In this document: positions 17,805 through 27,126 of the stretch, piece by piece
Numbering within the stretch: the stretch's first letter is position 1
How the letters are laid out: each line of letters begins with the position of its first letter
DNA from: Pseudothermotoga_B sp051235805
GTDB lineage: Bacteria > Thermotogota > Thermotogae > Thermotogales > DSM-5069
Assembly: GCF_051235805.1 (NCBI RefSeq)
Contig: NZ_JBPNXV010000001.1
Location: 1,116,001-1,180,000, forward strand
Direction: 5' to 3'
DNA: 64,000 nt
Notes under the pieces: model-generated
What the model was told of the DNA's origin: nothing
What the model saw: the letters and a program-made list of their open reading frames with translations, nothing else
Database searches by the model: none
Position numbers and translations under genes: made by a program

Positions 17805-19169
17805 CTAAACAGAGTTATCTCCAAGATATTTTATCACCGTTATCGTAGTATCGTCATGTCTTTGTGTACCCTTCGAAAAGTTTTCAATCTCGTTCTTCAG
17901 TTGCTCAACAATTTGTACAACACTGTGATTCCTCAGTTCCTTGATTTTTGCACAAAATCTCTCAAGTCCATATTCATTTCCAGAACTGTCCCTCGCTTCT
18001 GTTACGCCATCTGTGTAAGCCACTATTAGATCTCCTGTACCGATCTTCGTAACCACTTCTCTGTAGTTTGTATCTCTCAGAATACCAAGTGGCAGATCTT
18101 GTGCTTCTACGGTAGTAATATCATCACCGCTAACCAGTAAAACAGGATTGTGTCCCGCGTTCACGATGTGGAGTTCACCATCATGAGTCAGGCACAACAG
18201 TATCATGGTGACGAATCTGTCTTCTTCCAAGTCCTCGCACAACACGTTGTTGAGTTGCACCGCAAGTTGAGAGATTGTTTCAGCACTTCTGGAAAGTGTT
18301 CTCAAAGCACTACGCAATGCTGTCATCATCAAAGCCGCTGGAATACCTTTGCCTGAAACGTCTGCAACTGTTGCAAAAATGCGATTTTCTCTGACAAGAA
18401 TATCGTAGTAATCTCCACCTACTTGAATTGCAGGCATCGTATCAGCGCTTATTTCGACGTAATTCAAATTTGGCAATTTTCTCGGGTAGAGCCTCATTTG
18501 GATCTGTCTTGCAATCTCGAGCTGTTCTCTGAGTCTTTCTCTCTCGACCTCTCTTTTCAACCTCACATACCTTTCACATATCGACGATAACTGCTGAGCA
18601 GCGGCTTCGAGAATCTTCCTGTCCACCGCGGTGAAGATATCTGGTTCTCTTTCAACGAGCGTGATCCTTCCCCAAAGAGATTTGCCACTCTTGACGGGAA
18701 CTGACAACAGATTCCGAACTTCTGTACTATGAGTCGGTTCGATCAAGAAAACATTGTCACTCTTTGTGTCAATCAACTGCTTTGCCTTTTCGAAGGTTTC
18801 ACGATCAAGTGCGAAAAGTTTTTCGTAATAAACGTGTCGATCTGCCACGTTCAGCTCGATGCACACTGCTAAGAAAGGTATCGTTTGTTTCAATAGCTCG
18901 ACCAACGACTCAAGACCTTCTTCGGGGTCCACAACATTCGCAAAAACATTGTTGAGTTCAAAGAGAGTTGCAATTTCTTGGTAAGTCCTGGAGAGTTCTT
19001 CTATGTGCTCTTCGAGCAACTTCGTGTAGTTCTTTCGCCGCTCATTCAGTTCCGCCATTATTTTGTCTATAGCCATGGATATGTCTTTGAGACTCGACAA
19101 ACCTTGGTATGGAGGTAAGTTCATCGTTTTAGAGATTTTCTCATAGACCTGCTTTAGTTCATGTTCCAC
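17805..19169 (-). CDS. GAF domain and SpoIIE-type PP2C serine phosphatase
   Basis: The 454-residue cytoplasmic protein has an N-terminal coiled-coil (about 1-60), a GAF-like sensory domain (about 60-205), a linker helix with QLEIARQIQMRLYP and a PP2C/SpoIIE phosphatase domain carrying GGDYYDIL and ATVADVSGKGIPAALMM, with YTDGVTEARD near the end, all metal-binding motifs of the RsbU class. Such phosphatases usually act on an anti-anti-sigma factor, but none is nearby. The GTG start overlaps the CheY-like gene by 11 bases, so the receiver protein may control this phosphatase. Confidence 0.91.
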   Translation of the reverse strand: MEHELKQVYEKISKTMNLPPYQGLSSLKDISMAIDKIMAELNERRKNYTKLLEEHIEELSRTYQEIATLFELNNVFANVVDPEEGLESLVELLKQTIPFLAVCIELNVADRHVYYEKLFALDRETFEKAKQLIDTKSDNVFLIEPTHSTEVRNLLSVPVKSGKSLWGRITLVEREPDIFTAVDRKILEAAAQQLSSICERYVRLKREVERERLREQLEIARQIQMRLYPRKLPNLNYVEISADTMPAIQVGGDYYDILVRENRIFATVADVSGKGIPAALMMTALRSALRTLSRSAETISQLAVQLNNVLCEDLEEDRFVTMILLCLTHDGELHIVNAGHNPVLLVSGDDITTVEAQDLPLGILRDTNYREVVTKIGTGDLIVAYTDGVTEARDSSGNEYGLERFCAKIKELRNHSVVQIVEQLKNEIENFSKGTQRHDDTTITVIKYLGDNSV

Positions 19170-19533
19170 GGCCTATCACCCTGCGAACTTCTTCGAGCAA
19201 TTTCAGTGGGCTGAAGGGCTTTGTGAGAAAACCATTGGCACCGATCTCCAAGGCTACTTTTGGATCATCCTCCCCACCCTTCGCCGTCAACATTATCACG
19301 GGAACGTCCTTTAGCTCAGGATCTTTTCTCATTGTCCTGAGAACTTCAAACCCATCGATGTGAGGCATCATTATATCTAAGATCACGAGATCTGGTTTTG
19401 CCTGTCTTAGCTTCTCGAGGGCTTCCTTTCCATCCTTTGCTTCGTCAACTGCATACCCCTCTCTCGTGAGATTGAAGCTAACGATCTTTCTCAAGACCTC
19501 AGAATCATCGACCACTAAGACTCTATAGCCCAT
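19159..19533 (-). CDS. Single-domain response regulator (CheY-like receiver)
   Basis: The 124-residue protein is a stand-alone receiver domain: acidic pair VVDDSE near residue 8, phosphorylated Asp in VILDIMMPHIDG near 53, Thr in MLTAKG and Lys in TKPFSP. It has no output domain, so it signals by protein contact. Adjacent overlap with the GAF/SpoIIE phosphatase makes that the best partner candidate. GGAGGAATCATC precedes the ATG. Confidence 0.93.
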   Translation of the reverse strand: MGYRVLVVDDSEVLRKIVSFNLTREGYAVDEAKDGKEALEKLRQAKPDLVILDIMMPHIDGFEVLRTMRKDPELKDVPVIMLTAKGGEDDPKVALEIGANGFLTKPFSPLKLLEEVRRVIGRGT

Positions 19534-20153
19534 GATGATTCCTCCAAGATTTCTGACAGTTTTCTGCCGTCACAGAGTGCCTCCGTGCACGTAACCAATA
19601 CAGAACATTCCTCTTCTCTCAAGATGGGCTGGTACAGATATCGAGCACGAATGAGTCGGTCCCTTTTCTGTTCATATCTTATCACAAGAAATTCACCTTG
19701 AGAACTGAATTGCACGTTTTCAAAGAAATAACTAATGGGACCTGACTTTGATTTCTCCGCAATCACAATCTGCCTTGCGGGGTCATATGCCAACAGATCG
19801 GTACAGTTCTTAGGTATGAGGATTCTAAAGGCATAAGCTGTCACCAATTTGTTCGGATTCAGTTCAGTCCACCACAGCTTTTCAGGAGAAATGCCTTTGA
19901 GTGAGGTTTCCTTTAGTTTGCTTAATACCCCTTCAACTCTGCCACTGAAATCGACCCTTGTGTACAGTGCGAGATTCACCACACCAGTGGGTGTTGGATC
20001 GAGATACGAAATCTTTGGTTTTTTGTGGAAACCTTCGGTGAGCGCAAATGGCAATCCACTGCGCCGAATGTTCCTCTCTATAGCATTTGACGTTTCTATT
20101 GCCGACAGAAACCTCATCAAGCCATATTTTTTGTATTTTATAATTGCGTACAT
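19515..20153 (-). CDS. DUF2344 / TIGR03936 family protein
   Basis: The 212-residue protein matches the family usually fused to or next to a radical SAM protein: KYKKYGLMRFLSAIETSNAIERNIRRSGLPFALTEG-like N terminus followed by FHKKPKISYLDPTPTGV. Here it stands alone without its radical SAM partner. The biochemical role is unknown; genomic context in other bacteria points to tRNA or ribosome-related modification. AGGAGG lies four bases before the ATG. Confidence 0.82.
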   Translation of the reverse strand: MYAIIKYKKYGLMRFLSAIETSNAIERNIRRSGLPFALTEGFHKKPKISYLDPTPTGVVNLALYTRVDFSGRVEGVLSKLKETSLKGISPEKLWWTELNPNKLVTAYAFRILIPKNCTDLLAYDPARQIVIAEKSKSGPISYFFENVQFSSQGEFLVIRYEQKRDRLIRARYLYQPILREEECSVLVTCTEALCDGRKLSEILEESSWAIES

Positions 20154-20180
20154 CTTTCCTCCTATGCCGTTGACCGGTAA

Positions 20181-20193
20181 ATTATACTATAAT
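20181..20193. promoter_or_regulatory. Back-to-back divergent -10 elements
   Basis: ATTATA-C-TATAAT is an inverted pair of perfect -10 hexamers, one facing the DUF2344 gene (minus) and one facing the HD hydrolase gene (plus). Only 70 bases separate the two start codons. No good -35 box exists for either side at standard spacing. The two polymerases could not occupy both sites at once, so expression of the two genes may be mutually exclusive. Confidence 0.45.
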
Positions 20194-20223
20194 GATTTAA
20201 GAATTGGAAAGAGGTGGTTTTGA

Positions 20224-21723
20224 TTGTACTACAAAGTATCTCGTGATCCAATTCACTTTGAGATCTTCATGTATCCATTAGAAATACTCTCAATAGATAC
20301 CAGGCCAATCCAAAGGCTGAGATATCTGTCACAGTTAGTTGGTGCTGAGCTCGTCTACCCTGGTGCGACACACAATAGATTTTCTCACTCACTCGGTGTG
20401 ATGCACATCTGTGGTATCTACGCTTCAAGGCTCTTCGAAGACCAATCGAAAAGGCGAGTTGTCCGACTTGCCGGGTTGCTTCATGACATTGGTCATGGTC
20501 CATTCAGTCACCAATTCGACGATGTTGTCTACAAGAGAATGGGATTGACGGAAGGTCACGATGAATTCAGAAAGAGAATATTGCTTGAGTTGATGCCTTC
20601 TGAGATGATGAAATCTTACCAGAGAATATCTGATCCAAGAATGAAAGATGCAGTTGCTGAGGACCTGTACCAAACTCTTGGATTAGATCAAGTGAGTGAA
20701 GATAGCTTTTTGAAACTCATGAATTTGGTGAACGAAGTCTTTGAGGGGGAAGAGGCTGGAACCGTTGAGTTCAACATCGTGCAAGGACCACTGGGTGCCG
20801 ACAGACTTGATTTTCTCATGAGGGATTCCTATTACAGTGGTACAACGCAGTTCGGCGTGGGTGCGATTGATAGAATCATCAGGAACTCTTTTGTAAAGGA
20901 AAAAGATGGAAAAAAGATCTTGTGCTATCATGCGAAAGTCCTCGATCAGATATACACAAGTCTCTTCGGCAGGTTTATGATGTACAAGAACGTCTATTTT
21001 CACAAGACGTCCAGAGCAGCCGATCTAATGATCCAGCAAATACTATCGCTCATCTACGAATCACTCAAGTTGCCTGAACAAGTGAGCGACACAACGAAGT
21101 TTCTCGACATGACAGATCAGTTTGTTTTCTCACAGATAAAACTCGAGTTCAAAAGGCTGCTCGAGAAATATGGCATGAATGAGCAAGAGATCTTCGAAGG
21201 AAATGTACAACTCAAAGAAGATGAGTATTCTCTGATGAAGGCTTATGAATTGTTGAGGCGTATCGAAAGAAGAGATCTTTGGAAATTGATAGCTGAAATC
21301 ACCTTTTCTGCTGTTGGTGTCGATCCTTCGATCATGAGTAAGGGAGTTGTGGAGGATACCCTGCAGAAAATGAAGGCGAGACTGAGAACTTTGATCGAGA
21401 GCACAGAAGTAGTAGAACAAGACAAGAAAGAGTTGCAGAGAATTCTGAACAGCTTCGACGAAATCTTTAAGACCGATACTCCCTACAAGTTGTCCCTTAT
21501 GCATCCAGATGAATTTCTCAGGAGCAACGTGTTTCTGTATGATCCCACAAAAGAAGAAGTCTTTTCCCTTGAAGAATACCTCAGGAAATACCCAGCCTAC
21601 CAACTGATGGCGAACAACTTGGTTCAGATAGTCAGAATTTATGTCACTGAAGACATTCGACAGATACTCAGGAAATACAATGTTGTACCGAGAGCTGGCA
21701 CTGAGTTGACAACGAGGTGGTGA
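20224..21723 (+). CDS. HD-domain phosphohydrolase (dGTPase/SAMHD1-like family)
   Basis: The 499-residue protein has an N-terminal HD domain of the deoxynucleotide triphosphohydrolase-like group: RFSHSLGV, then LLHDIGHGPFSHQFD with the paired His-Asp, and GPLGADRLDFLMRDS with the last metal ligand. The C-terminal 280 residues are helical. Relatives hydrolyse dNTPs or other nucleotides. TTG start with GAGGTGG seven bases upstream. It overlaps the following dehydratase gene's ribosome site. Confidence 0.88.
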   Translation: MYYKVSRDPIHFEIFMYPLEILSIDTRPIQRLRYLSQLVGAELVYPGATHNRFSHSLGVMHICGIYASRLFEDQSKRRVVRLAGLLHDIGHGPFSHQFDDVVYKRMGLTEGHDEFRKRILLELMPSEMMKSYQRISDPRMKDAVAEDLYQTLGLDQVSEDSFLKLMNLVNEVFEGEEAGTVEFNIVQGPLGADRLDFLMRDSYYSGTTQFGVGAIDRIIRNSFVKEKDGKKILCYHAKVLDQIYTSLFGRFMMYKNVYFHKTSRAADLMIQQILSLIYESLKLPEQVSDTTKFLDMTDQFVFSQIKLEFKRLLEKYGMNEQEIFEGNVQLKEDEYSLMKAYELLRRIERRDLWKLIAEITFSAVGVDPSIMSKGVVEDTLQKMKARLRTLIESTEVVEQDKKELQRILNSFDEIFKTDTPYKLSLMHPDEFLRSNVFLYDPTKEEVFSLEEYLRKYPAYQLMANNLVQIVRIYVTEDIRQILRKYNVVPRAGTELTTRW

Positions 21724-21725
21724 AG

Positions 21726-23510
21726 TTGTCCAGAAGGCTTTTACTTTTCTTCATAGACGTTGGTTTGACATTGTTCGCAGGCATCATCGCTCTCTTCATC
21801 AGGCTTGGGTTCGACTGGGCAGAACTTGCAAAGTATTTCCCCAGTGTACCAATCTATTGTTCGATCAGCGCGTTAGTCTATATTCTGAACGGTACTTACA
21901 ACATAGTCTGGTTGTACGCTTCCTTCAAAGATATGATCACTCTGATGAGAGGTTCTGCTGTGGCGTATCTTTTGAATATCCTCTTTTTCTATTTAGTAAG
22001 GACTATCGTTCTGCCTCGTTCTGTCGGTGTGATGACTTTTTTGGGTTCAACGATGCTGATGATCGCAAGTCGTTTCTTCTGGCAGTGGTTGAATACCGTT
22101 CCACCAACGAGTAACAAGAGGGTGTTGATAATTGGTGCAGGAAGTGCTGGGACAATGCTTTTGGAAGATTTCGAACACCGCCCCAACTTGGGAAGGGTGG
22201 TTGGGTTTCTTGACGATTCTCCGAGAAAGATTGGACGAAAGATACACGGAATACCAATCTATGGACCTATCGACGAAGCCCAGCGAGTAATAGATTTGTT
22301 GAAAGTCGATGAAGTCATAATAGCGATTCCTTCTGCAAGCGCTGAGCAGATGAGGAGAATCGTGTCTTTGATCAATCCGAAGCATGTGAAAGTTCGTACA
22401 CTGCCTGGTATATACGAGCTCACTGATACACAGCCAAGGATAGGTCAGCTCAGAGAGGTTACGGTCGAAGATCTGCTGGGTAGGGAAGAGACCAAGGTCG
22501 ATCTTGAACAGATAAGATCCTATGTCAAAGGCAGGAGAATACTCGTAACGGGTGCAGGCGGTAGTATAGGCAGTGAACTTTGTAGGCAGTTGGCGAAACT
22601 TGAACCTTCAATGCTTGTCCTGCTGGGTAAGGGGGAAAACAGCATCTACCAGATAGACGAAGAGCTTTCTGTGGATTACCCACTTTTGAACAGGATGCGT
22701 GTGATAGCAGACGTCTCAGACTCCGTGCGAATGCATCAAGTCTTCGAGATTGCCAAACCTGAGATTGTCTTTCACGCTGCCGCACACAAGCATGTTCCGT
22801 TGATGGAGGAAAACCCATATGAAGCACTGCGTGTCAATACTCTTGGGACAAAGATTGTCGCAAAGCTGTGTTGTGAGTTTGATGTCGAAAAGATGATCTT
22901 CGTTTCCACCGATAAGGCTGTCAAGCCTTCTTCGATCATGGGTGCGAGCAAAAGGTTGGCAGAACTACTCTTGCTCTCCATCGATTCTAAATGCAAAACG
23001 AACTTTGTGATAGTGCGGTTCGGTAACGTGATTGGCAGCAGGGGCAGCGTGATCTTGAAGTTCAACTATCAAATCCAGAAGGGAGGACCTGTGACGGTAA
23101 CTGATCCGAGAATGACAAGATATTTCATGAGTATCTCTGAAGCCGTTTCGCTTGTACTGCAGGCGGGTAGTTTTGGCACAGACAAAGATCTCTTTGTCTT
23201 GGACATGGGTAAACCAATCTCGATAGACACATTAGCTCGAACGATGATCATGCTGAACGGTCTTGTTCCAGATCAAGACATCAAAATAGTCTACACAGGA
23301 AGTCGAGACGGTGAGAAACTCACCGAGGAACTTTTCTACGAATATGAGAAGGTGGAGTCTACGACACATCCAAAGGTGTTGCTGGTCAGAAATGGTAAGA
23401 AGGTTGATTTTGAAAAGCTATGTTATACTGTGGACACATTTTTGAAGATGGCAGTGGAACAACCTCAAGAGGTTTTTCAAAAGATACAGCAGTTCTTGAA
23501 CGAGACATGA
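21726..23510 (+). CDS. Membrane-bound nucleoside-diphosphate-sugar dehydratase/epimerase (CapD/FlaA1/WbpM family)
   Basis: The protein of about 594 residues has four N-terminal transmembrane helices (to about residue 105), a CoA-binding-like Rossmann domain (RVLIIGAGSAGTMLLEDFE) and a C-terminal SDR domain with NAD-binding VTGAGGSIGSELCRQL and the catalytic STDKAVKPSSIMGASKRLAE. Relatives are UDP-GlcNAc 4,6-dehydratases that start synthesis of deoxy-amino sugars for surface glycans. Two GTG codons lie just upstream (21717, 21720), but GAGGTG with a six-base spacer favours the TTG at 21726. It sits in a glycan cluster with the WecA-like gene. Confidence 0.92.
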   Translation: MSRRLLLFFIDVGLTLFAGIIALFIRLGFDWAELAKYFPSVPIYCSISALVYILNGTYNIVWLYASFKDMITLMRGSAVAYLLNILFFYLVRTIVLPRSVGVMTFLGSTMLMIASRFFWQWLNTVPPTSNKRVLIIGAGSAGTMLLEDFEHRPNLGRVVGFLDDSPRKIGRKIHGIPIYGPIDEAQRVIDLLKVDEVIIAIPSASAEQMRRIVSLINPKHVKVRTLPGIYELTDTQPRIGQLREVTVEDLLGREETKVDLEQIRSYVKGRRILVTGAGGSIGSELCRQLAKLEPSMLVLLGKGENSIYQIDEELSVDYPLLNRMRVIADVSDSVRMHQVFEIAKPEIVFHAAAHKHVPLMEENPYEALRVNTLGTKIVAKLCCEFDVEKMIFVSTDKAVKPSSIMGASKRLAELLLLSIDSKCKTNFVIVRFGNVIGSRGSVILKFNYQIQKGGPVTVTDPRMTRYFMSISEAVSLVLQAGSFGTDKDLFVLDMGKPISIDTLARTMIMLNGLVPDQDIKIVYTGSRDGEKLTEELFYEYEKVESTTHPKVLLVRNGKKVDFEKLCYTVDTFLKMAVEQPQEVFQKIQQFLNET

Positions 23511-23520
23511 GAGGTGTTTG

Positions 23521-24402
23521 ATGAGTTTCCTCATATCTTTTCTTCTAAATCTCTTGTTCGTGAGATTCTTCTCGCAGAAATTCCCCTTGGACATACCAAA
23601 TGCGAGAAAAATTCACAAGATGCCAATTCCTCTGAGTGGCGGTATTGCGATCTTTGTCGCTCTGCTTGCAACAGAAACTCAGATAAAGATCATCTTGCCT
23701 GTCTCTTTAGCCTTTTTTCTGGGAGTCTTGGACGATATCGAAGATCTCTCTTACAAAATCAAATTGCCATTTCAGATGCTGATCGCAACCATTGCCGTGT
23801 GCTTAGGACCCAAGCAAGTCTATTTTCTGGGACAAGCACTGAACGGAATGCTATGGAAGGTTGTGGAAGTTTTTTGGTTCGCTGCCATGTTCAACGCACT
23901 CAACATGATCGATGGTATGGACGCACTTGCATCTTCTACTTCAATGCTGAGTGCTCTCTTCTTGAAAGAAGATCGCCTCGCCCTCGCCTTGGCTGGTTTT
24001 CTACCTTTCAATCTACCGAAGGCTAAATCCTTTCTCGGAAACAGTGGATCGGCTGTTCTCGGCATTCTGCTGCCATTTTATGCGCTGATGTACTTCAAGG
24101 GAGATCTGTGCTATGCCACAGTCTTTCTTGGCTATCCGGCTTACGAAGTTCTAAGCAGTTTCGCACGTCGCATAGTTCGTCACAGAAATCCTTTCTGTGC
24201 TGATAAAAATCACACTCATCATCTGCTGATGAGAAAATTTGGTGTATGGCGCTCTCTGATAATGCTTATCGTCTTCTCCTTTGTCTGCAATTTGTTGGGC
24301 TTATCCGAAAAACTCTGGTCCTTCATGCTCTTTTGCATGATCTATCTTGTTCTCTTCACCTACAGCCTTTTTCAAAGCCGCAATGGCAACCTCAATCTGT
24401 GA
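23521..24402 (+). CDS. WecA/MraY-family phosphoglycosyl transferase
   Basis: The roughly 293-residue polytopic membrane protein has the family's motifs: GVLDDIEDLSYKIK (Asp-Asp metal site), FNALNMIDGMDALA and a His-rich cytoplasmic loop DKNHTHHLL. It transfers a sugar phosphate from a UDP-sugar onto undecaprenyl phosphate, the first membrane step of surface glycan synthesis. The ATG at 23521 has GAGGTG four bases upstream; the TTG at 23518 is too close. The gene's end overlaps the oppositely oriented DUF1385 gene by 102 bases. Confidence 0.92.
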   Translation: MSFLISFLLNLLFVRFFSQKFPLDIPNARKIHKMPIPLSGGIAIFVALLATETQIKIILPVSLAFFLGVLDDIEDLSYKIKLPFQMLIATIAVCLGPKQVYFLGQALNGMLWKVVEVFWFAAMFNALNMIDGMDALASSTSMLSALFLKEDRLALALAGFLPFNLPKAKSFLGNSGSAVLGILLPFYALMYFKGDLCYATVFLGYPAYEVLSSFARRIVRHRNPFCADKNHTHHLLMRKFGVWRSLIMLIVFSFVCNLLGLSEKLWSFMLFCMIYLVLFTYSLFQSRNGNLNL

Positions 24403-25191
24403 ATCGTCTGGAATCGCTGTGGTGAGCTTCTGGAGCAGGAGGCCCGGTGCTGCCAAAAAGCGCATTGCTTTCGAGTTTCGCGCTGAGATTCTTAGAAACT
24501 CATAAGAAAAACCTACTATCACGGGTATGAAGGCCACCCTGCTGATGACCTTCCAAAAGACATTCAAGTGGAGAATCCAACCGAGCAAGCTGAAAAATAT
24601 TATGGAGAATATTAGGAAAATCATGACAAAGTTTGTGCCGCATCTCGGATGAATGGTACTGTATTTCCTTATCTTTTCATCAATCAGTGGTTCATTCGAC
24701 TCATAGGCATGAATCACCATATGCTCAGCACCATGGTATTGGAAAAATCTTTTCACATCTTTCAACAGCGATATGATGTAGACATAGAGTAAGAACAACC
24801 CGAGTCTGATCAAACCTTCAACCAATGAAAAGAGGAATTCGTTGCCCCGCAGAAAGGTCAAGAGGCTGGTCAAGAAAACCGGTAAAACCAAGAACAATCC
24901 CACAGCCAATACAACGGCAAGAAAAATCGACCAGAAGGTCTCTGATTTTTTCATCTTCTGACCAGAACTTATTTCAGCCGATCTATCGAGAGCATAGATG
25001 CCATAATAGAGCGAATAAAACAGACTGATTAAACCTCTCAGGAACGGTACCTTGAAAAGTTTCAAGCTTGAAGGAGTCTTCTTGCCAATCTCTTCAACAA
25101 CGATCTCTCCGTTGTTGTTCCTAACAGCGATTGCCACATTCTTACCCATCATGAGAACACCTTCGATTATCGCTTGTCCTCCTATTTTCAT
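24301..25191 (-). CDS. DUF1385 family membrane protein
   Basis: The 296-residue protein begins with the family signature MKIGGQAIIEGVLMMGKNVAIAV-like segment and has four to five helices in its middle, with YHGAEHMVIHAYE and HPRCGTNFVMIF, both conserved in the family. Function is unknown. The last 34 codons overlap the end of the WecA-like gene on the other strand, and that tail is hydrophilic and probably dispensable. The ATG follows GGAGAAGAG and overlaps the kinase stop codon. Confidence 0.88.
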   Translation of the reverse strand: MKIGGQAIIEGVLMMGKNVAIAVRNNNGEIVVEEIGKKTPSSLKLFKVPFLRGLISLFYSLYYGIYALDRSAEISSGQKMKKSETFWSIFLAVVLAVGLFLVLPVFLTSLLTFLRGNEFLFSLVEGLIRLGLFLLYVYIISLLKDVKRFFQYHGAEHMVIHAYESNEPLIDEKIRKYSTIHPRCGTNFVMIFLIFSIIFFSLLGWILHLNVFWKVISRVAFIPVIVGFSYEFLRISARNSKAMRFLAAPGLLLQKLTTAIPDDSQIEVAIAALKKAVGEENKIDHAKEHEGPEFFG

Positions 25192-26498
25192 CTCTTCTCC
25201 TCCTCAAATCGTGGTAACACGACTTTGAATTCACTACCCTCATTCTGCTTACTTTGAAGTTCTATAGTGCAACCCATTATCTTTGCCAATTTCTCAACTA
25301 AGGATAGCCCCAGGCCATATCCTGGTGTAGACCTGGATCGATCACCTTTGTAGAAACGCCGAAATATCTTCTCTTTTTCTGAGTCGTCTATCCCAATGCC
25401 GAAATCCTTCACACTCAGCCAACCTTCACCACATTTCAGAATGATCTGTTTTCTATCCTTTGAAAACTTTATCGCGTTCTCTGCTAAAGCTTTCACGATT
25501 ATCTGTAGAACTTTACTGTCCACATATCCTTTACCTTCTCCTTCTACTTCTATTTGGAACTCAGGGAACTGGTGACGAAACTCATCGGCAAGCTCTTGTA
25601 AAAATGGTTTCAGTTCGATCAACTTCATCTCGAGTTTCGTAATGGGTTTTGAAAGCATGAGCAGTGTCTCAGACAACGATATGAGTTTGGCTGAGGTTTC
25701 GTGTATGGTCTGTGCGGATTCGAGAACGATCTGCTTGTTATCTGTAAAACGCTGAATTAGTTCAGCATAACCTTGTATTGTCGTCAACGGTGTTCTGAGT
25801 TCATGAGAGACATCATTGACAAAGTCGTTCTGGGCTTCAAATCCAATTCTCAATCGGTCGAGCATGTTGTTTATAGTCTTTGCAAGCAGAGAAACTTCGT
25901 CGTTCGTACCAGGATCATAAACCCTTTTGTTCAAATCAGTCGTGTTGATATCCTTCAATTGTTCAGTGATCATACTCATCGGTGAGAGTGATCTACTAAC
26001 GAAATAGCTACCCAAAGCCAAGGAAATCACACTGAAGAAAATCCAGAAAACGACAAAAGCACGCGAGAGAATCTTCAGAAAATCGCCAATTCCACCTGCT
26101 GGTGAAAGCAAAAAGAAATCTCTTTCACCTGAGGCAGTTATGAATCTCGCTCTGACCACCAAATACTCGTCTTTACCCAATTTTATGTAAGTTGGTCGTT
26201 TTGTGTTCATCACTTGTTCTACAAATCTCTTGAAATGCTCGTGTTCTGTATTCACGCTACCGAGTACCACGTTTCCAGAATCATCAAGAACTGCAACGCC
26301 TGGCGGCAGTCTGAGGTTCACCAGAATCCTGCCAGGTATTCTGAAGGCCGTAATTACTTCGTTTCTCAGATTATCAGCCGAACGAGATAGATGCATATTC
26401 TTTACCAGAGAATATGCGGTGAGCAAACCCAGACCGAGTATGGTTGAAAAGAGTACAGTCTGCCAGAAAACCATCTTCCACTTAAGCGTAGAGAACAT
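25188..26498 (-). CDS. Sensor histidine kinase (HAMP, HisKA, HATPase)
   Basis: The kinase has a first helix near residues 10-33, an extracytoplasmic sensor domain of about 110 residues, a second helix near 145-167, a HAMP domain, the phospho-acceptor DVSHELRTPLTT near residue 230 and an ATPase domain with ALAENAIKFS, DFGIGI and GYGLGLSLVEK. It autophosphorylates and passes phosphate to the response regulator just upstream, whose gene overlaps by 17 bases. I use the ATG at 26498 (AGGGG at eight bases) rather than the TTG two codons earlier. Confidence 0.94.
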   Translation of the reverse strand: MFSTLKWKMVFWQTVLFSTILGLGLLTAYSLVKNMHLSRSADNLRNEVITAFRIPGRILVNLRLPPGVAVLDDSGNVVLGSVNTEHEHFKRFVEQVMNTKRPTYIKLGKDEYLVVRARFITASGERDFFLLSPAGGIGDFLKILSRAFVVFWIFFSVISLALGSYFVSRSLSPMSMITEQLKDINTTDLNKRVYDPGTNDEVSLLAKTINNMLDRLRIGFEAQNDFVNDVSHELRTPLTTIQGYAELIQRFTDNKQIVLESAQTIHETSAKLISLSETLLMLSKPITKLEMKLIELKPFLQELADEFRHQFPEFQIEVEGEGKGYVDSKVLQIIVKALAENAIKFSKDRKQIILKCGEGWLSVKDFGIGIDDSEKEKIFRRFYKGDRSRSTPGYGLGLSLVEKLAKIMGCTIELQSKQNEGSEFKVVLPRFEEEKR

Positions 26499-27126
26499 AG
26501 CCAATACCCCTAACTGTTTTCACTATTTTACCGTGATCCTTCAATTTGTCTCGTAAGTACTTTATGTAAACATCCACGATGTTCTTGCTTATGAACTCAC
26601 TGTCGCCCCATACCTCTTTCAAGAGTTCTTCCCTGCTAACCACCCTACCGGCATTTATGAAAAGATGATAAAGTAGACTACTCTCTCTTTCGGAAAGTAC
26701 GACTGTCGAACCATCTGGGAAGGTGAGTATCTTTGAATTGACGTCAAACACCATGGACCCAATCTTCAACAACTCCGGTTTTCTGACTCTCCTTGCAACG
26801 GCTTCCACACGCGTGAGCAGTTCATCAAGATGGAAGGGTTTTGGTATGTAATCATCGGCACCCTTCTTCAAGCCTCTTATTCTGTTCTCGACTTCACCTC
26901 GGGCTGTCAAAACTACTACTCCGACCTCTTCGTCCACAGATCTGATCTTCTCCAGAACCTCAAACCCATCCATCCCAGGTAGCATGAGATCAAGGATCAC
27001 CAGAGCAGGATTATGAGTCGAATACATTCGCCAGCCTTCCTCTCCGGTGCTCGCTATAAGAACTTCGTAACCATGGTTTTCAAAGAGGAGTTGAAGAAGA
27101 CGTGCTATCTTTTGGTCATCTTCCAC
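26482..27126 (-). CDS. OmpR-family response regulator with missing start region
   Basis: The 214-residue ORF has a receiver domain (acidic pair at its very start, MEDDQK; Asp in VILDLMLPGMDG; Thr in VVLTARG; Lys in PKPFHLDE) and a winged-helix DNA-binding domain (SERESSLLYHLF, DVYIKYLRDKL, TVRGIGYVL). The GTG at 27126 has AAGGA eight bases upstream but leaves out beta-strand 1, which is encoded just upstream in frame as NIRILIV with no ATG, GTG or TTG before a TGA. An ATA start at 27141 or frameshifting from the overlapping transglycosylase gene could supply it. Confidence 0.9.
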   Translation of the reverse strand: MEDDQKIARLLQLLFENHGYEVLIASTGEEGWRMYSTHNPALVILDLMLPGMDGFEVLEKIRSVDEEVGVVVLTARGEVENRIRGLKKGADDYIPKPFHLDELLTRVEAVARRVRKPELLKIGSMVFDVNSKILTFPDGSTVVLSERESSLLYHLFINAGRVVSREELLKEVWGDSEFISKNIVDVYIKYLRDKLKDHGKIVKTVRGIGYVLYA

